DNA from: Candidatus Zixiibacteriota bacterium
Lineage (GTDB): Bacteria > Zixibacteria > MSB-5A5 > GN15 > FEB-12
DNA length: 6,829 nucleotides
Direction of reading: 5' to 3'
NCBI GenBank assembly: GCA_029932795.1
Contig: JAOZPL010000106.1
Span: 1-6,829, forward strand
Shown here one piece after another: positions 6,084-6,829 of this stretch (position 1 is the first letter of the stretch; every line of letters starts with the position of its first letter). Below the pieces are notes generated by a model. That model made no database searches and was not told where the DNA came from. It saw only the letters and a program-made list of their open reading frames with translations. Made by a program: the position numbers and the translations under genes.

Positions 6084-6829
6084 TTACGGTGCAGGGAACG
6101 TCCCGTCCACGGCGACGTTCGCCTGATAAGGTTTGCCTGCCCGTACGCTGAAGTTAGGTCCGAATCCGGCTGCGAAACGTGACTCGTAGCTTTGCGATCC
6201 GGCAATGAAATTATTCAATGTATTCAAAACGCCCGGAATGGCGTCAATGACATCCTGGGCAACGGAAAAGTTGTTTTCCAGTTCAAACGGAATCATAATG
6301 AAGTTGAAGTCGGTCGTGGCGGTGGTGATCAGCGAGTAACTGATCGTTCCCGAATCGGGTATGTTCCCCGCCAGACTGAATATTGTGTCAACAGCTGCGT
6401 TGATCTGATAGATGCCGCCCGCAACAACAGTGAAATTGGTACCAAAACCGGCGGCGAAACGCGACTCAAAGCTTTGTGATAACGGTATGAAGTTGTTAAC
6501 CGTCAGGACATTCCCGGTGCCGATGGCATTAATAAGGTCGTCAGCAACGTTAATACCTGTATTTGTAAACGGAATACCGACCAGGTTGTAGTTTGTCGTA
6601 GTAGTAGCAACCAATTGGTAGTCGTACTGGCCAACACGGTTTGACACTGCCGAGCGGTTTTCGTACACGTCAACAGCTCGCGCCACGTAGAAATACTGAA
6701 CGAGTGTATCGCCGACTACATTGGCTCCACCGATGTCAAAGTCTGTGAAGCTGGTCGTGGCGCCGTCGACAGCGCCGATCGAATCAGTTGGCGTCGGCGT
6801 GAAGTAGGCCGTTGTGCCACGGTAAATGA
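6084..6829 (-). CDS. Partial secreted-type protein: FN3-like module plus two tandem ~90-residue modules (C-terminal part only)
   Basis: The frame is open to the window edge, so this is the last 247 residues of a longer protein whose start is missing; an internal GTG at 6686 has no convincing ribosome-binding site and cuts through a domain, so I do not treat it as the start. Visible residues 1-68 look like the end of a fibronectin type III domain (strand residues around Q-Y-F-Y-V-A-R-A-V-D, then E-N-R-S-A-V-S-N). Residues 68-160 and 164-247 are two copies of one module sharing T-T-x-(N/D)-(Y/F)-N, I-P-F, S-(F/Y)-E-S-R-F-A-A-G-F-G and Y-Q-x-N-x-A-V-D. I do not recognise the module by name. No cysteines are visible, and the protein ends in F-P-A-P with neither a type IX sorting domain nor a dockerin. 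A structural or surface role is inferred from architecture only. It ends 52 bp before the next gene and is probably in its operon. Confidence 0.85.
   Translation of the reverse strand, partial: IYRGTTAYFTPTPTDSIGAVDGATTSFTDFDIGGANVVGDTLVQYFYVARAVDVYENRSAVSNRVGQYDYQLVATTTTNYNLVGIPFTNTGINVADDLINAIGTGNVLTVNNFIPLSQSFESRFAAGFGTNFTVVAGGIYQINAAVDTIFSLAGNIPDSGTISYSLITTATTDFNFIMIPFELENNFSVAQDVIDAIPGVLNTLNNFIAGSQSYESRFAAGFGPNFSVRAGKPYQANVAVDGTFPAP
6087..6626 (-). repeat. Tandem duplication of a ~90-residue module inside the partial gene
   Basis: Unit A (about 6626-6348) and unit B (about 6338-6087) encode the same module with a period of 94 codons (282 nt), measured between the two E-S-R-F-A-A-G-F-G segments. 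Shared positions run the whole length: T-T-x-(N/D)-(Y/F)-N at the start, I-P-F, then A-(D/Q)-D-(L/V)-I-(N/D)-A-I, N-N-F-I, S-Q-S-(F/Y)-E-S-R-F-A-A-G-F-G-x-N-F, A-G-x-x-Y-Q-x-N and A-V-D near the end. DNA identity is visible in the core, where the segments near 6171 and 6453 differ at only a few bases, but it fades elsewhere, so the duplication is not recent. Confidence 0.85.

Noticed and set aside
6084..6686. Complete 200-residue gene starting at GTG 6686
   Set aside because: The frame stays open to the window edge and the upstream residues continue an FN3-like domain, so the gene is partial.

Overview
The window reads as a chromosomal segment from an uncultivated or poorly known Gram-negative bacterium. 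A lineage in the Fibrobacteres-Chlorobi-Bacteroidetes neighbourhood is likely, and candidate phylum Zixibacteria is my best guess. The reasons are a type IX secretion (Por) C-terminal sorting domain with the hallmark N-Y-P-N-P-F-N-P core, a dockerin-tailed giant repeat protein next to it, and secreted beta-sandwich proteins (FN3, IPT/TIG, Ig/cadherin-like). The taxonomic call is inference from protein style; no marker gene is present.

Layout: all three genes lie on the minus strand, so transcription runs from high to low coordinates. (1) 6829-6084 is the 3' part of a secreted-type protein whose start lies outside the window. It has an FN3-like module, then two tandem copies of an unfamiliar module of about 90 residues. 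(2) 6031-1376 is a 1551-residue secreted protein: signal peptide, unfamiliar N-terminal domain, FN3, IPT/TIG, twelve Ig/cadherin-like repeats and a C-terminal type I dockerin. Its best start is a GTG behind a strong ribosome-binding site, 15 codons inside the longest reading frame. (3) 1053-172 is a 293-residue secreted protein ending in a type IX sorting domain.

The first two genes are 52 bp apart with no terminator seen between them, so they are probably co-transcribed. A rho-independent terminator follows gene 2, gene 1 has its own sigma70-like promoter and a leader of about 140 nt, and a second terminator closes gene 1. The first 119 bases contain a candidate minus-strand promoter for a gene further left.

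Together the genes look like a cell-surface or extracellular-matrix cluster. No enzyme, transport machinery, RNA gene, mobile element or CRISPR array is visible. The points most worth a second look are the three different C-terminal solutions in adjacent exported proteins, the twelve-repeat stalk with its dockerin, the duplicated module in the partial gene, and the long leader of the last gene.
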